A DNA stretch of 64,000 nucleotides from positions 124,001-188,000 of the forward strand of contig CAVSWP010000011.1 of NCBI GenBank assembly GCA_963731665.1. The letters are read 5' to 3'. Source of the stretch: Chersky-840 sp035604715. GTDB taxonomy: Bacteria > Actinomycetota > Acidimicrobiia > Acidimicrobiales > UBA8190. The translations under genes and the position numbers were made by a program. The notes beneath the pieces were generated by a model. It did no database searches. It was not told the origin of the DNA and saw nothing but the letters and a program-made list of their open reading frames with translations. Below, piece after piece: positions 51,456-60,401 of the stretch (its first letter is position 1; each line of letters opens with the position of its first letter).

Positions 51456-52847
51456 ATGAGCACGTTCCCGTATCAGGACCGCTTCGACATCCACCGCCGG
51501 CTGCCCGAACGGGGCCATAGCCACGAAGAGATCCTGGGCGAACTGGAGGTGATGGCCAAGGAGGAGGACGCCTTCTGGGAAACCGGGAAGTGCTCGGGGA
51601 CGATGTACTGCGGTGACCACGACCACTACCACTTCCTCAACCATGCGTTCGGGCTCTTCGCCCATGTCAACTCGCTCCAACGTGACATGTGCCCCAGCTC
51701 CACGAAGTTCGAAGCCGAGATCATCGCCATGACGCTCGACCTTCTCCACGCCGAGGCGGTCGAGGAAACAAAGCCCGGCGGCCTGGTGACGACCGGTGGC
51801 ACCGGCAGCATCGCCCACGCCATGCTCGCGTACCGCGAGCACGCCTCGCAGGCCCGGGCCGTCACCCGTCCGAACGTCATCAAGCCCGAAACCGCCCACC
51901 CGGCCTTCGACAAGGCCTGTCACCTGTTCGGCATCGAGCTCCGCCGCGCTCCGGTGGACGCCGAGAGCACGCTGGTGGACGTCGGCTGGGTCGAGGACCA
52001 CATCGACGACCAGACCGTGGCCATCATCGGGTCGGCCTGCAACTACGGGTACGGGACCGTCGATCCCATCTCGGAGCTCTCCGACGTGGCGCTGCGCCAC
52101 GGAGTGGGCCTGCACGTCGACAGTTGCCTGGGCGGGTTCATCCTCCCCTTCGGTCAGGAGCTCGGATACGACATCCCGGTCTTCGACTTCCGTGTGCCCG
52201 GGGTCACCTCGATGTCGGCCGACACCCACAAGTACGGCTATGCGTTGAAGGGAACCTCGGTGCTGACCTTTCGGGACCAGGCCCTTCGCAACGCCCAGTA
52301 CTTCTTCCTCACCGACTGGAGCGGAGGCAAGTACTGCTCACCGGGGATGGAGGGCTCGCGCTCGGGTGGGCTCTTGGCGGCCACCTGGGCCTCGATGGTG
52401 CACCTGGGACGCGAGGGGTACCGCAACCATGCCCGGCGGATCTTCGAGACCGCCGCGCTCATGCAGGACTCGGTGCGCTCCCACCCCGAGCTGCGCCTGC
52501 TCGGTCATCCTACGTTCCTGTTCAGCTTCACCTCCGACGTCTTCGACGTGTACCACGTCAACGACTTCATGCGGTTGCGGGGATGGCGGCTCAACGGCCA
52601 GCAGTACCCCAACGCCCTGCATATGGCCGTGACCCGGCCCCAGACTCAGGACGGTGTCGTCGACGCCTTCGCCACCGACCTCGACGACGCCGTGGCGTAC
52701 GCGCTGGAGCACAAGGACGATCAGCCCCGGTCGGGGGCCATCTACGGCGGTGTCGCCGGCGGCATGACCGATGAGGCCGACACCTTCATCAAGGCCGTGA
52801 TGGCCGACATGATGGATGGTCACCAGCAGATACCCCCGGAGGAGTGA
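51456..52847 (+). CDS. PLP-dependent decarboxylase/lyase, sphingosine-1-phosphate lyase-like
   Basis: The 463-aa fold-type I PLP enzyme has TTGGTGSIAHAML for phosphate binding, a His in KPETAHPAF, Asp222 in LHVDSCLGG and the Schiff-base Lys259 in SADTHKYGYALKG. These order and context features are those of sphingosine-1-phosphate lyase and related group II decarboxylases. The lyase type cleaves a C-C bond of a phosphorylated amino alcohol. ATG 51456 follows AGGAGG. It overlaps the FGGY kinase gene by four bases, hinting that the kinase makes the phosphorylated substrate. Confidence 0.82.
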   Translation: MSTFPYQDRFDIHRRLPERGHSHEEILGELEVMAKEEDAFWETGKCSGTMYCGDHDHYHFLNHAFGLFAHVNSLQRDMCPSSTKFEAEIIAMTLDLLHAEAVEETKPGGLVTTGGTGSIAHAMLAYREHASQARAVTRPNVIKPETAHPAFDKACHLFGIELRRAPVDAESTLVDVGWVEDHIDDQTVAIIGSACNYGYGTVDPISELSDVALRHGVGLHVDSCLGGFILPFGQELGYDIPVFDFRVPGVTSMSADTHKYGYALKGTSVLTFRDQALRNAQYFFLTDWSGGKYCSPGMEGSRSGGLLAATWASMVHLGREGYRNHARRIFETAALMQDSVRSHPELRLLGHPTFLFSFTSDVFDVYHVNDFMRLRGWRLNGQQYPNALHMAVTRPQTQDGVVDAFATDLDDAVAYALEHKDDQPRSGAIYGGVAGGMTDEADTFIKAVMADMMDGHQQIPPEE

Positions 52848-54430
52848 GCACCCCTCGCCCCGAGCGTGTCGTTCTGGCCGTCGACTTGGGGACCGGCGGT
52901 CCGAAGGTGGGCCTGGTGTCGCTCACGGGCTCGGTGGCGTGGAGCGACCACGTCGCGCTGGGCACCCGAATGCTTCCCGGGGGCGGTGCCGTCCAGGACG
53001 CCGGGCACTGGTGGGACGTGATCGTCGACGCCACTCGACGGGCGATGTCGAGTGGGGTGGTCCGCCCCGAACAGGTGGTGGCGGTGTCGTGCACGGGACA
53101 GTGGGCGAGCACGGTCCCCGTCGGTGAGGACGGTCGACCGGTCGGTGACTGCATCATGTGGATGGACCGCCGCGGCGCCCGGCACACTCGTGCGGCCGTG
53201 GGCGGCCCGGTGTCGGGCTACGCCCCTGTGGCGCTGTGGCGCTGGGTCCGACGTACCGGGGGGGCGCCCTCGACGTCGGGGGGAGACCCGATCGGGCACA
53301 TGCTGTACCTCGAACACGACCAGCCCGACGTGGCCCAGCGCGCCCGCTGGTACCTGGAGCCCGTCGACTACCTCTCGATGCGGTTCACCGGAGTGGCGGC
53401 CGCGTCCCACGCGTCGATGACCGCGGCGTGGCTCACCGACAATCGGCACCCCGAGCGCCTCGCCTACGACCGCACCCTGGTGGCGAAGGCCGGGGTCCCG
53501 GGCGAGAAGCTCCCACCCCTCGTCCCGACCGGCTCCGTCGTGGGCGAGGTCCACGCCGCAGTCGCCGACCAGCTCGGCCTCCCACCCGGGGTGGTCGTCG
53601 TGACCGGGACCCCCGACCTCCACTCCGCCGCCGTGGGCTCGGGCGCCGTCCTCGACTACCAGACCCACCTGGTCATCAGCACGACGTCGTGGATCAGCTG
53701 CCCGGTGCCAATGAAGAAGACCGACGTCGTCCGCCAGATCGCGTCCGTCCCGGGACTGCGCCCCGGTCGGTACCTGATCGCCGACAACCACGACTCGGGC
53801 GGGTTGTGCCTGCAGTGGCTGCGAGACAACATCATCGGGCCCGACGACGGCCTACTCGACAGCACCGTGCCCAGCTTCGACACGTTGACGGCGCTGGCCG
53901 CCACCGCGCCGCCCGGAAGTGGCGACGTCGTGTTCACCCCGTGGTTGGCGGGAGAGCGCACGCCCGTCGACGACCGCAAGGCGCGGGCCGGATTCCACAA
54001 CCTCTCACTCGCCACCACCCGCGCCCACCTCGTGCGGGCGGTCCTCGAGGGCGTGGCGTACAACAGCCGGTGGCTTCACGACGCCGTCGAACGCTTCGTC
54101 AAGCGCCGCCTCGACCCGGTGCGCGTCATCGGCGGGGGCGCCGCCTCGGCGCTGTGGTGCCAGATCCATGCCGATGTCATGGGCCGTACGATGGAGCGCG
54201 TGGCACAACCGCTGCACGCCAACCTGCGCGGCGCCGCCATGTTCGCCGGCCTGGCCCTGGAGGAGATCTCCTTGGATGAGATCGAGGGGATGGTGCCGGT
54301 CGATGCCCGCTACGAGCCCGACCCCGCCCGAACCGCAACGTACGACCGGCTGTACGGCGAGTTCCCCAAGCTCTACCGGGCCCAGAAGTCCATGTTCGCC
54401 CGCCTCAACTCCGCCCCGGGACCCGTCTGA
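52844..54430 (+). CDS. FGGY-family carbohydrate kinase
   Basis: The 528-aa kinase has the N-terminal phosphate loop VVLAVDLGTGGPKVGLV, WMDRRGARHT near residue 103, WLAGERTPVDD and the C-terminal adenosine block VRVIGGGAASALWCQIHADVMGR. Substrate-specific residues do not decide among xylulose, gluconate, glycerol and others. The start overlaps the lyase stop (GTGA) and an MFS gene follows in the same direction, so a transport-phosphorylation-cleavage route is plausible. Confidence 0.87.
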   Translation: MSTPRPERVVLAVDLGTGGPKVGLVSLTGSVAWSDHVALGTRMLPGGGAVQDAGHWWDVIVDATRRAMSSGVVRPEQVVAVSCTGQWASTVPVGEDGRPVGDCIMWMDRRGARHTRAAVGGPVSGYAPVALWRWVRRTGGAPSTSGGDPIGHMLYLEHDQPDVAQRARWYLEPVDYLSMRFTGVAAASHASMTAAWLTDNRHPERLAYDRTLVAKAGVPGEKLPPLVPTGSVVGEVHAAVADQLGLPPGVVVVTGTPDLHSAAVGSGAVLDYQTHLVISTTSWISCPVPMKKTDVVRQIASVPGLRPGRYLIADNHDSGGLCLQWLRDNIIGPDDGLLDSTVPSFDTLTALAATAPPGSGDVVFTPWLAGERTPVDDRKARAGFHNLSLATTRAHLVRAVLEGVAYNSRWLHDAVERFVKRRLDPVRVIGGGAASALWCQIHADVMGRTMERVAQPLHANLRGAAMFAGLALEEISLDEIEGMVPVDARYEPDPARTATYDRLYGEFPKLYRAQKSMFARLNSAPGPV

Positions 54431-54441
54431 GCCGTCGCGAC

Positions 54442-54447
54442 CATACT
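54442..54447 (+). promoter_or_regulatory. Leaderless-type -10 hexamer CATACT
   Basis: CATACT is followed by six bases and the ATG of the MFS gene at 54454. The match to TANNNT is imperfect at the first position. Confidence 0.35.
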
Positions 54448-54453
54448 GAGCCG

Positions 54454-55668
54454 ATGAAACGGCCGGCCCGGGCCCCGGGAGGATCGGGGGTGCAGCCCGG
54501 GCTCGTCGTCCTGGTGTGCGCCGTGGTACTCGTCGACACGGTGTTCTTCACGGCCCTCACCCCCCTGTTGCCGCACTACGTCCACAGCCTCGGCCTTTCC
54601 AAGGCGGAGGCCGGCATCCTGGTGGCGTCGTATCCCATCGGGACGCTGTTGGGCGCGGTCCCCAGTGGCGTGCTGGCGAGCCGGCTGGGCGTGCGGCCTG
54701 CGGTGCTGATCGGGCTGGGGGCCATGAGCGCCGCCAGTTTCGTCTTCGGCTACGGCCACTCTCTGGCGCTGCTCGACACGGCCCGCTTCGTCCAGGGCGT
54801 GGCCGGGGCGTGCACGTGGGCGGGCGGGCTGGCGTGGCTCGCCGCCGCCGCCACCCCGGACCGCCGGGGGGCCGCCCTCGGCACGGCGTTCGCGGCGGCC
54901 GTGGGGGGAGGGCTGCTGGGACCGGTCATCGGCGCCGTGGCCAGGTACGTGGGCACCGGGCCGGCGTTCTCCGCCGCCACGGTGGCGGGAGGCAGCCTGA
55001 TGGTGGCCAGCCTCTTCGTGGCCAAGCCACTGGCCGGCACCGCGCAGACGCTGCGCAGCGCGCTGCCGGCGTTGCGCGAGCCGGCCATCTCGGTGGGGAT
55101 GTGGCTGACGTTCCTGGCCGGCCTGGCCTTCGGTGTCGTGGACGTCCTCGTTCCCTTGCGGCTCAACCGGCTCGGGGCCGGAGCGCTCGTGATCGCCGGG
55201 GCGTTCCTGGGCTCGGCCGCGGTGGAGATCGTGCTGTCTCCTCTGGTGGGCCGACTTTCGGACCGGCGCGGGCGCATGGTCCCGGTGCGACTGTCGCTCG
55301 TGGCCGCCATCGGCGTCAGCGTGCTCGCCCCTGTTCTCCGGCCGGCATCGGTGCTGGTGGTCCTGCTGGTGATCGGGCTCCCGGCGTTCGGGACCCTGTT
55401 CGTGCCGGCGGCCGCCATGATCGGTGACGGCGCCGATCGTCGCCAGCTCCACCACGGCCTGGCCTACGGGCTCGGGAATCTCGCCTGGGCGGCAGGACAG
55501 GGAGTGGCGGCCGCCGCCGCCGGCGCGCTCGCCCAGGCGACGGTCGACGCCGTCCCCTACCTGCTCCTGGCGACGACGATGGCGTGCACCGCCCTGGTAC
55601 TGCGGCGCTCCGGCCATCGTGACAGGGAGGGTCCTATGCGTGGCCTCATGGAGGGCCGCACCGGGTAG
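54454..55668 (+). CDS. MFS transporter
   Basis: The 404-aa protein has about twelve hydrophobic segments. The loop motif ASRLGVRPAVLIG lies after the second helix and its partner GRLSDRRGRMVPVRLSL in the second half, which is the MFS A motif. It follows the FGGY kinase and likely carries a sugar, polyol or amino alcohol, or exports a drug-like compound. The tail (MRGLMEGRTG) includes part of a 13-bp tandem duplication. Confidence 0.85.
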   Translation: MKRPARAPGGSGVQPGLVVLVCAVVLVDTVFFTALTPLLPHYVHSLGLSKAEAGILVASYPIGTLLGAVPSGVLASRLGVRPAVLIGLGAMSAASFVFGYGHSLALLDTARFVQGVAGACTWAGGLAWLAAAATPDRRGAALGTAFAAAVGGGLLGPVIGAVARYVGTGPAFSAATVAGGSLMVASLFVAKPLAGTAQTLRSALPALREPAISVGMWLTFLAGLAFGVVDVLVPLRLNRLGAGALVIAGAFLGSAAVEIVLSPLVGRLSDRRGRMVPVRLSLVAAIGVSVLAPVLRPASVLVVLLVIGLPAFGTLFVPAAAMIGDGADRRQLHHGLAYGLGNLAWAAGQGVAAAAAGALAQATVDAVPYLLLATTMACTALVLRRSGHRDREGPMRGLMEGRTG

Positions 55669-55680
55669 CCGCACCGGGTA
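55655..55680 (+). repeat. 13-bp tandem duplication spanning a stop codon
   Basis: GCCGCACCGGGTA occurs twice without gap and without mismatch. The MFS stop TAG uses the last two bases of copy one and the first of copy two. Confidence 0.8.
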
Positions 55681-55736
55681 GACGGAATGCCCGACGATGC
55701 TCGAGCGTTTACCGGTCTTGTGACAAGGAGGGCACG

Positions 55737-56165
55737 ATGCCGGAGGTAAACGACTTCAACACCCAGGTCATCGAGGAGTTCCGCGCCAACGGTGGACAGC
55801 TGGGAGGCTCGTTCGAGGGCGCGCCACTGCTACTGCTGCACCACAAGGGGGCCAAGACCGGTACCGGGCGCGTGACCCCGGTGATGTACCGGCCTGTGGG
55901 CGAATCGTGGGCTATCTTCGCCTCCAAGGCAGGGGCCCCCACCAATCCCGACTGGTACTACAACTTGCGGGCCCATCCCGACACCGAGGTCGAGATCGGC
56001 ACCGAGACGATCCCGGTTCTTGCCCGCGTCGCCGACGATGCCGAACGGGCGCCGATCTGGGAGGCCCACAAGCGCGACGTCCCCGGCTTCGCCGACTACG
56101 AGAGGCAGACGACGCGCCAGATCCCCGTGGTCATCCTCGAACGCGTTCCCACTCCGGCGCGGTGA
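55737..56165 (+). CDS. Deazaflavin (F420)-dependent nitroreductase family protein
   Basis: The 142-aa split-beta-barrel protein has FEGAPLLLLHHKGAKTGTGRVTPVMYRP and AGAPTNPDWYYNLRAHPDTEVEIG, the two hallmark blocks of Ddn-like F420-dependent reductases. Such proteins reduce quinones or nitro compounds and some act on unsaturated carbonyls. ATG follows AAGGAGG. The F420 link fits the LLM enzymes elsewhere in the window. Confidence 0.87.
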   Translation: MPEVNDFNTQVIEEFRANGGQLGGSFEGAPLLLLHHKGAKTGTGRVTPVMYRPVGESWAIFASKAGAPTNPDWYYNLRAHPDTEVEIGTETIPVLARVADDAERAPIWEAHKRDVPGFADYERQTTRQIPVVILERVPTPAR

Positions 56166-56293
56166 CCGCGACGTCGTAATACCGCCGCCCCGACCGGGCC
56201 CTGAGCGCGTTCCCGCAGAGCGCCGGAACACCCTCGACTCCGGAAACTCGACAGCCCCGTTCGAAGAACCCCGAATTTCACCACCGCGCGTCC

Positions 56294-56299
56294 TAGGCT
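56294..56299 (+). promoter_or_regulatory. Leaderless-type -10 hexamer TAGGCT
   Basis: TAGGCT is followed by eight bases and the ATG at 56308. Confidence 0.42.
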
Positions 56300-56307
56300 G
56301 ACCTTTG

Positions 56308-57966
56308 ATGGGGGACGCGCTGTGGGTCGGGGGGACGACGATCTCCTCTGCCATCGACGTCGTCGATGGGGTACCGCTGTGGGAACCCAGAACCGTGGGC
56401 GCCAATGGGAATGCGGTGGGTGTGTTGGACCCCACCCTGGCGCCGCTGTGGGAGACCCGGCCCGGTGAGACCGCACGGTGCGGGCCGGGCCCCGGGCTCA
56501 ACGGATCTGCCCTGTGGGTGCGACCGACGAACTCGACCCGCAGACCGGCGATGGGCCCCCTCGACCGGGCGCCCCTGTGGGAGTCCGGGAGGGCTCCCGG
56601 CTACCAGCCGACCAAGAGCCCGGTGGTGCACCTCGCCAGTGTCCGGCTCCCGCACACCGTTGAGACCGAAGAGACCGATCAAGAGGACGATGAGCCGGCC
56701 GAGGCACCGTCGGGCGGGCTGTCACTGGCGGCGGTGGGCCGTCTGGCGGTACGCACCTACCTGGGTGCCCGGCGCGCTGCCGGCGATCCGAGGCTGTCGG
56801 GCGTGTTGCGGGCCGCCCCCAGCGTGGCGTACTTCATCGCCCGGAGCAGGGCCCGGAGCGCCTCGGCCTCGCTCGACGACACGGTGGTGCCGGTTCGGGC
56901 CACGCCCGGCCTCGCTCTCCAGGCCTATCTCGACGAGGTGCTCGTCGCCGTTCTGCGCCACCCCGAGCTCCTGCCCAAAGAGAGCGACTGCGCCTCGGCG
57001 GCTGCCGACATCGAGCGCCTACGCGTCTTGTTCGAGCGCGAAGGGTGGCTCGAGCGCCCGGCCGAGTACCACCGAACTCCGCCACCGCCTGACGACATCG
57101 AGCTGTGGGACGAGCACCGCGCTGGGCTGGCCTACGAGCACGCCGTGTTCTCGAGCGGGTGGGAGCCCAACCCCTTCGAGCCGGGATGGGCCCGGTGGAT
57201 GGGGCACGAGTCCAACCGGACGGTGCATGCGTGGGTGTCACGGGTCCCGGGTCACCACCACCGCTCCTGGTTGGTGTGCGCCCACGGCCTGGGGATGGGC
57301 AACAACCCGGCGATGGACCTACGGGCCTTTCGGGCCTCGCAACTGGTTCGCCGGGGGATCAACGTCGTCGTGCCGGTACTCCCGCTCCACGGGCCCCGGG
57401 CCACGGGCCGCGCCCGGGGCGAGGACCTCATGACCATCGACATGGTCGACAGCATGCACGGGGTGGCCCAGGCCGCCTGGGACGTGCGGCGGATCATCCG
57501 GTGGTTGCGCGAGGAGCAGGGGGCCCAGCAGATCGGTGTGATCGGGTACTCGCTCGGGGGGCTCGTGGCCTCGGTCGTGGCCGCCCTCGAAGACGACCTG
57601 GCATGCGTGATCGCCGGCATCCCCGTCGTCGACCTGCCGCATCTCGTCCGCCGGCACAGCCCTCCCAGCATCGCCCGCCTCGCCGACACCAGCGGTGTGC
57701 TCGGGCCCGGCGCCGACGAGGTGCACCGTGTGGTGTCCCCCCTGGCCATGCAGTGCAAAGTCCCCTTCGAGAGGCGCTTCATCTTCGGCGGCCTTGCCGA
57801 CCGCATGTCGACGTTCGACCATGCCCGGCGACTGTGGCTGCACTGGGACCGACCCGCGTTCGAGACGTACGCGGGTGGTCACGTCGGCTTCTTCTGGTCG
57901 GTGGCGGTAAAGCGCTTCGTGGACGACGCGCTGCGGCGCTCGTACACCAACGCCGCCGCCGCTTGA
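56308..57966 (+). CDS. Alpha/beta hydrolase with N-terminal LW-repeat region
   Basis: The 552-aa protein has a C-terminal hydrolase domain (about 305-545): VCAHGLGMGNNPAMDL, nucleophile Ser in IGYSLGGLVA, an Asp-containing FGGLADRMS and AGGHVGFFW. It resembles lysophospholipase/PHA-depolymerase-like hydrolases. Residues 1-95 have five short LW motifs (Trp at 6, 25, 48, 70 and 91, about 21 apart), of the form ALWV or PLWE. An acidic linker (ETEETDQEDDEPAE) and a helical middle region follow. The repeat region is not a domain I recognise. ATG 56308 is supported by a -10 hexamer. Confidence 0.75.
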   Translation: MGDALWVGGTTISSAIDVVDGVPLWEPRTVGANGNAVGVLDPTLAPLWETRPGETARCGPGPGLNGSALWVRPTNSTRRPAMGPLDRAPLWESGRAPGYQPTKSPVVHLASVRLPHTVETEETDQEDDEPAEAPSGGLSLAAVGRLAVRTYLGARRAAGDPRLSGVLRAAPSVAYFIARSRARSASASLDDTVVPVRATPGLALQAYLDEVLVAVLRHPELLPKESDCASAAADIERLRVLFEREGWLERPAEYHRTPPPPDDIELWDEHRAGLAYEHAVFSSGWEPNPFEPGWARWMGHESNRTVHAWVSRVPGHHHRSWLVCAHGLGMGNNPAMDLRAFRASQLVRRGINVVVPVLPLHGPRATGRARGEDLMTIDMVDSMHGVAQAAWDVRRIIRWLREEQGAQQIGVIGYSLGGLVASVVAALEDDLACVIAGIPVVDLPHLVRRHSPPSIARLADTSGVLGPGADEVHRVVSPLAMQCKVPFERRFIFGGLADRMSTFDHARRLWLHWDRPAFETYAGGHVGFFWSVAVKRFVDDALRRSYTNAAAA

Positions 57967-58078
57967 CCGACGGTCGCCTGACCAAACGACCACCCGAGAA
58001 GGCGTTTTCGCCCTCGGCACGCTACATTCCCTCCCAGCCGCCGAGCCCACGGCGCCATGAGGATGAGGATGGGGTGCT

Positions 58079-59200
58079 GTGAACCAGGGTGGACGGGCGC
58101 GATCGATTCGTCTGGGGGTACTCGGGGCCGGGAACATCGCCGACATGAACGTTGCCGGGTACCTGAAGCACCCCGACTGTGAAGTCCTGGCGGTGTGTGA
58201 CGTCGACGCCTCGGTGGCCGGCGAGGCCGCCGAGCGTTGGGGCGTACCGAGGGTCTACACCGACCCCGAGGCCCTCCTGGCCGACGCCGACATCGACGCC
58301 GTGGAGATCCTCACCCCCACGCACCTGCACCACGCCCATGTGAGCGCCGCTCTCGCGGCCGGCAAGCACGTCTCGGTGCAAAAACCCATCACGAACTCCG
58401 TGGACGAGGCTCTCGAGCTCGGACAGATGGCGCAGGACGCCGGGCTCACGCTGCGGGTGAGCGAATGCTTCGTGCACTACCCGCCCCTGGAGCTGGCCAA
58501 GAAGCTCATCGCTGACGGCGCCATCGGGCGGCCCATCGGGGTGCGGATCAAGACGGTCGTCGGCCAGACCGACTCGAAGTTCCAAGCCGCCCTGCGCCCC
58601 GAAGGCTACGGATGGCGCCTCGACAAGCGCAGCCCCGGTGGCCACCTGTTCGACGACATGGTGCACAAGTACGCCATGGCGCTGTGGCTCATCGATCAGG
58701 ACATCGTCTCTGTCCAGGCGGTCGTGCGCCGCCGCGACATCTTCTTCGAGCCCTGTGCGGTCATCTTCGAGTACGAAGATCCCGAGCTGCTGGGCACCAT
58801 GGAGGTGCAGTACGCGCGCGACATGTGGTTGCGCTCGGGCTACTTCGGGGCCGACGAGTTCTTCGAAGTACAGGGAGAAGAGGGGTTCGTGTGGGTGACA
58901 CGAGCCACAGGCGAGATGCTCGATCTGGCTCCTGTCGTGCTCTACCAGGGCAAGGACAACGTCCGGGCTTTCACGGAGTACGACGCCATCGACGCCGACT
59001 GGGCCACCGGCTTTCACCGCTCGTCGGCACACTTCGTCGAGGCATTGCTCAACGGCACGCCGGCGGCGATGTCTGCTCTCGAGGCCGCCAAGGTCCTGCA
59101 ACTCTGCTTCGCCGTGTACCGGGCATCCGACACCCGCCGGCCGGTGGACCCGCGCACGATCTCGAGCTCGGTCACCCCGGCCGGCTGGGCCGAGTGGTAA
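58079..59200 (+). CDS. Gfo/Idh/MocA-family oxidoreductase
   Basis: The 373-aa protein has the Rossmann motif GVLGAGNIADMN, TPTHLHHAHVSAALAAGKHV and the C-terminal domain SGYFGADEFFEVQGEEGFVWV. The family EKP is QKP here (VQKPITNS), retaining the Lys. Family members oxidise sugars, inositols and related alcohols with NAD(P). GTG 58079 is the likely start; a TACATT hexamer at 58023 would give a leader of about 45 bases. The downstream region is lower in GC. Confidence 0.87.
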   Translation: MNQGGRARSIRLGVLGAGNIADMNVAGYLKHPDCEVLAVCDVDASVAGEAAERWGVPRVYTDPEALLADADIDAVEILTPTHLHHAHVSAALAAGKHVSVQKPITNSVDEALELGQMAQDAGLTLRVSECFVHYPPLELAKKLIADGAIGRPIGVRIKTVVGQTDSKFQAALRPEGYGWRLDKRSPGGHLFDDMVHKYAMALWLIDQDIVSVQAVVRRRDIFFEPCAVIFEYEDPELLGTMEVQYARDMWLRSGYFGADEFFEVQGEEGFVWVTRATGEMLDLAPVVLYQGKDNVRAFTEYDAIDADWATGFHRSSAHFVEALLNGTPAAMSALEAAKVLQLCFAVYRASDTRRPVDPRTISSSVTPAGWAEW

Positions 59201-59265
59201 CGACATGCTGAGCGCGTGACCTCCCTCACCCGTTGCGCTGGACCCAATCGCTACACGTGTGGTTG

Positions 59266-60252
59266 TCAGCCCTGTTGCGAAGCTGGCAGCGGATGCCCGG
59301 CAAAGAAGGACCAGATGATGGCGTCTGCATCAGGAGCGTCGGGCTCGCCTCCGAACGGGCTCCCAGGCCAATCGTGGAGTCCGCCCTCAATGGTGTAAAG
59401 CTGCACGGTACCGTCGTCTCGGCAACCTTCGTAGGTCGAAATGATGGCTCTTTCTGGGGCGTCCGCCGAGTGAGAGATCTGTGGCGAGGGCCTACAGCCA
59501 TTGTGCGACGCCCAAAGGCTGGCCGCCTCCGGCACGGAGTACGTCCAGGTGGGGCCGTCAGAGCCGTCATAGGGCAGAGTCGTGTCGTCGGTGCCATGAA
59601 AGGTAATGATGGGTAGCGGGCGAGTGCTCAGACACGGCATAGGGATACGAAGGCCACTGACCGGGGCGACTGCAGCGAAGACGGTCGGATCGTCACAGGC
59701 CAGCACGTCGGCCATCCGTGCACCAGAAGAGAGACCGAGTGCATAGACCCGGCGCTCGTCGACGCAGTATGTCTTCTCGACATACGAAACCAGTGCAGTC
59801 AGGAACGCGACATCCACGGGAGTGGTGGACGAACCAGGCTCTTCGGCCGGAGCGTCATCCCCTGGGACGCTCCACACCCACCCGGATTCATAGGGGATCG
59901 ACCCATTCGGGTACACCACAAGGAAGCGGTTGTGGTTGGCGGTGGCGTCCAGACCGATGTACACCTCGAACGCACTGTCTGAATCCCCTGCGTCGTGGAG
60001 TGCCAGCACCAGGGGAGTGGGTCGGTCAGCGTTGTATGACTTCGGCACGTGGACTACATAGGTTCGATCTGCGCCGTTGAAGTGCAAGAGGTAACCCGTC
60101 GAGCCCGGAGTCGCCGGTGTTCCGCACCCCAGCGAGGGAGTCGCCGGTGGCCGTATCGAGGCTGGAGAAGATGACGCCGAGCTGCCCGGTCCGCACGCTG
60201 CTACAACCAAGCCGAGCACTGTCGTGGCGAAAACCCCCCATGCTCGGCGCAT
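59266..60252 (-). CDS. LpqC-like secreted esterase lipoprotein (PHB depolymerase family)
   Basis: The 328-aa protein starts at ATG 60252 with MRRAWGVFAT, a short hydrophobic stretch and a lipobox ending Cys20 (LVVAAC), so it is anchored outside the membrane. After a Ser/Pro-rich linker the catalytic domain has LALHDAGDSDSAF, nucleophile Ser in LGLSSGARMA, an Asp in HGTDDTTLPY and His in GGLHDWPG. This is the esterase/PHB-depolymerase-like set seen in LpqC and feruloyl esterases. The upstream frame to 60306 lacks signal features. Confidence 0.84.
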   Translation of the reverse strand: MRRAWGVFATTVLGLVVAACGPGSSASSSPASIRPPATPSLGCGTPATPGSTGYLLHFNGADRTYVVHVPKSYNADRPTPLVLALHDAGDSDSAFEVYIGLDATANHNRFLVVYPNGSIPYESGWVWSVPGDDAPAEEPGSSTTPVDVAFLTALVSYVEKTYCVDERRVYALGLSSGARMADVLACDDPTVFAAVAPVSGLRIPMPCLSTRPLPIITFHGTDDTTLPYDGSDGPTWTYSVPEAASLWASHNGCRPSPQISHSADAPERAIISTYEGCRDDGTVQLYTIEGGLHDWPGSPFGGEPDAPDADAIIWSFFAGHPLPASQQG

Positions 60253-60401
60253 GGGCGAGATGATCCCACAGCGAATCGTCAGCCCGCCCGGTCCTTGCCG
60301 GTTCATCGATAGCTACTAGAAGGTCGGCCACGAAACGGCCTGGGCGCGGCGGTGGCCGGGAAGCTAAGGAGCCGAACACGCCACGCTGGGCAGGTCCGTC
60401 T

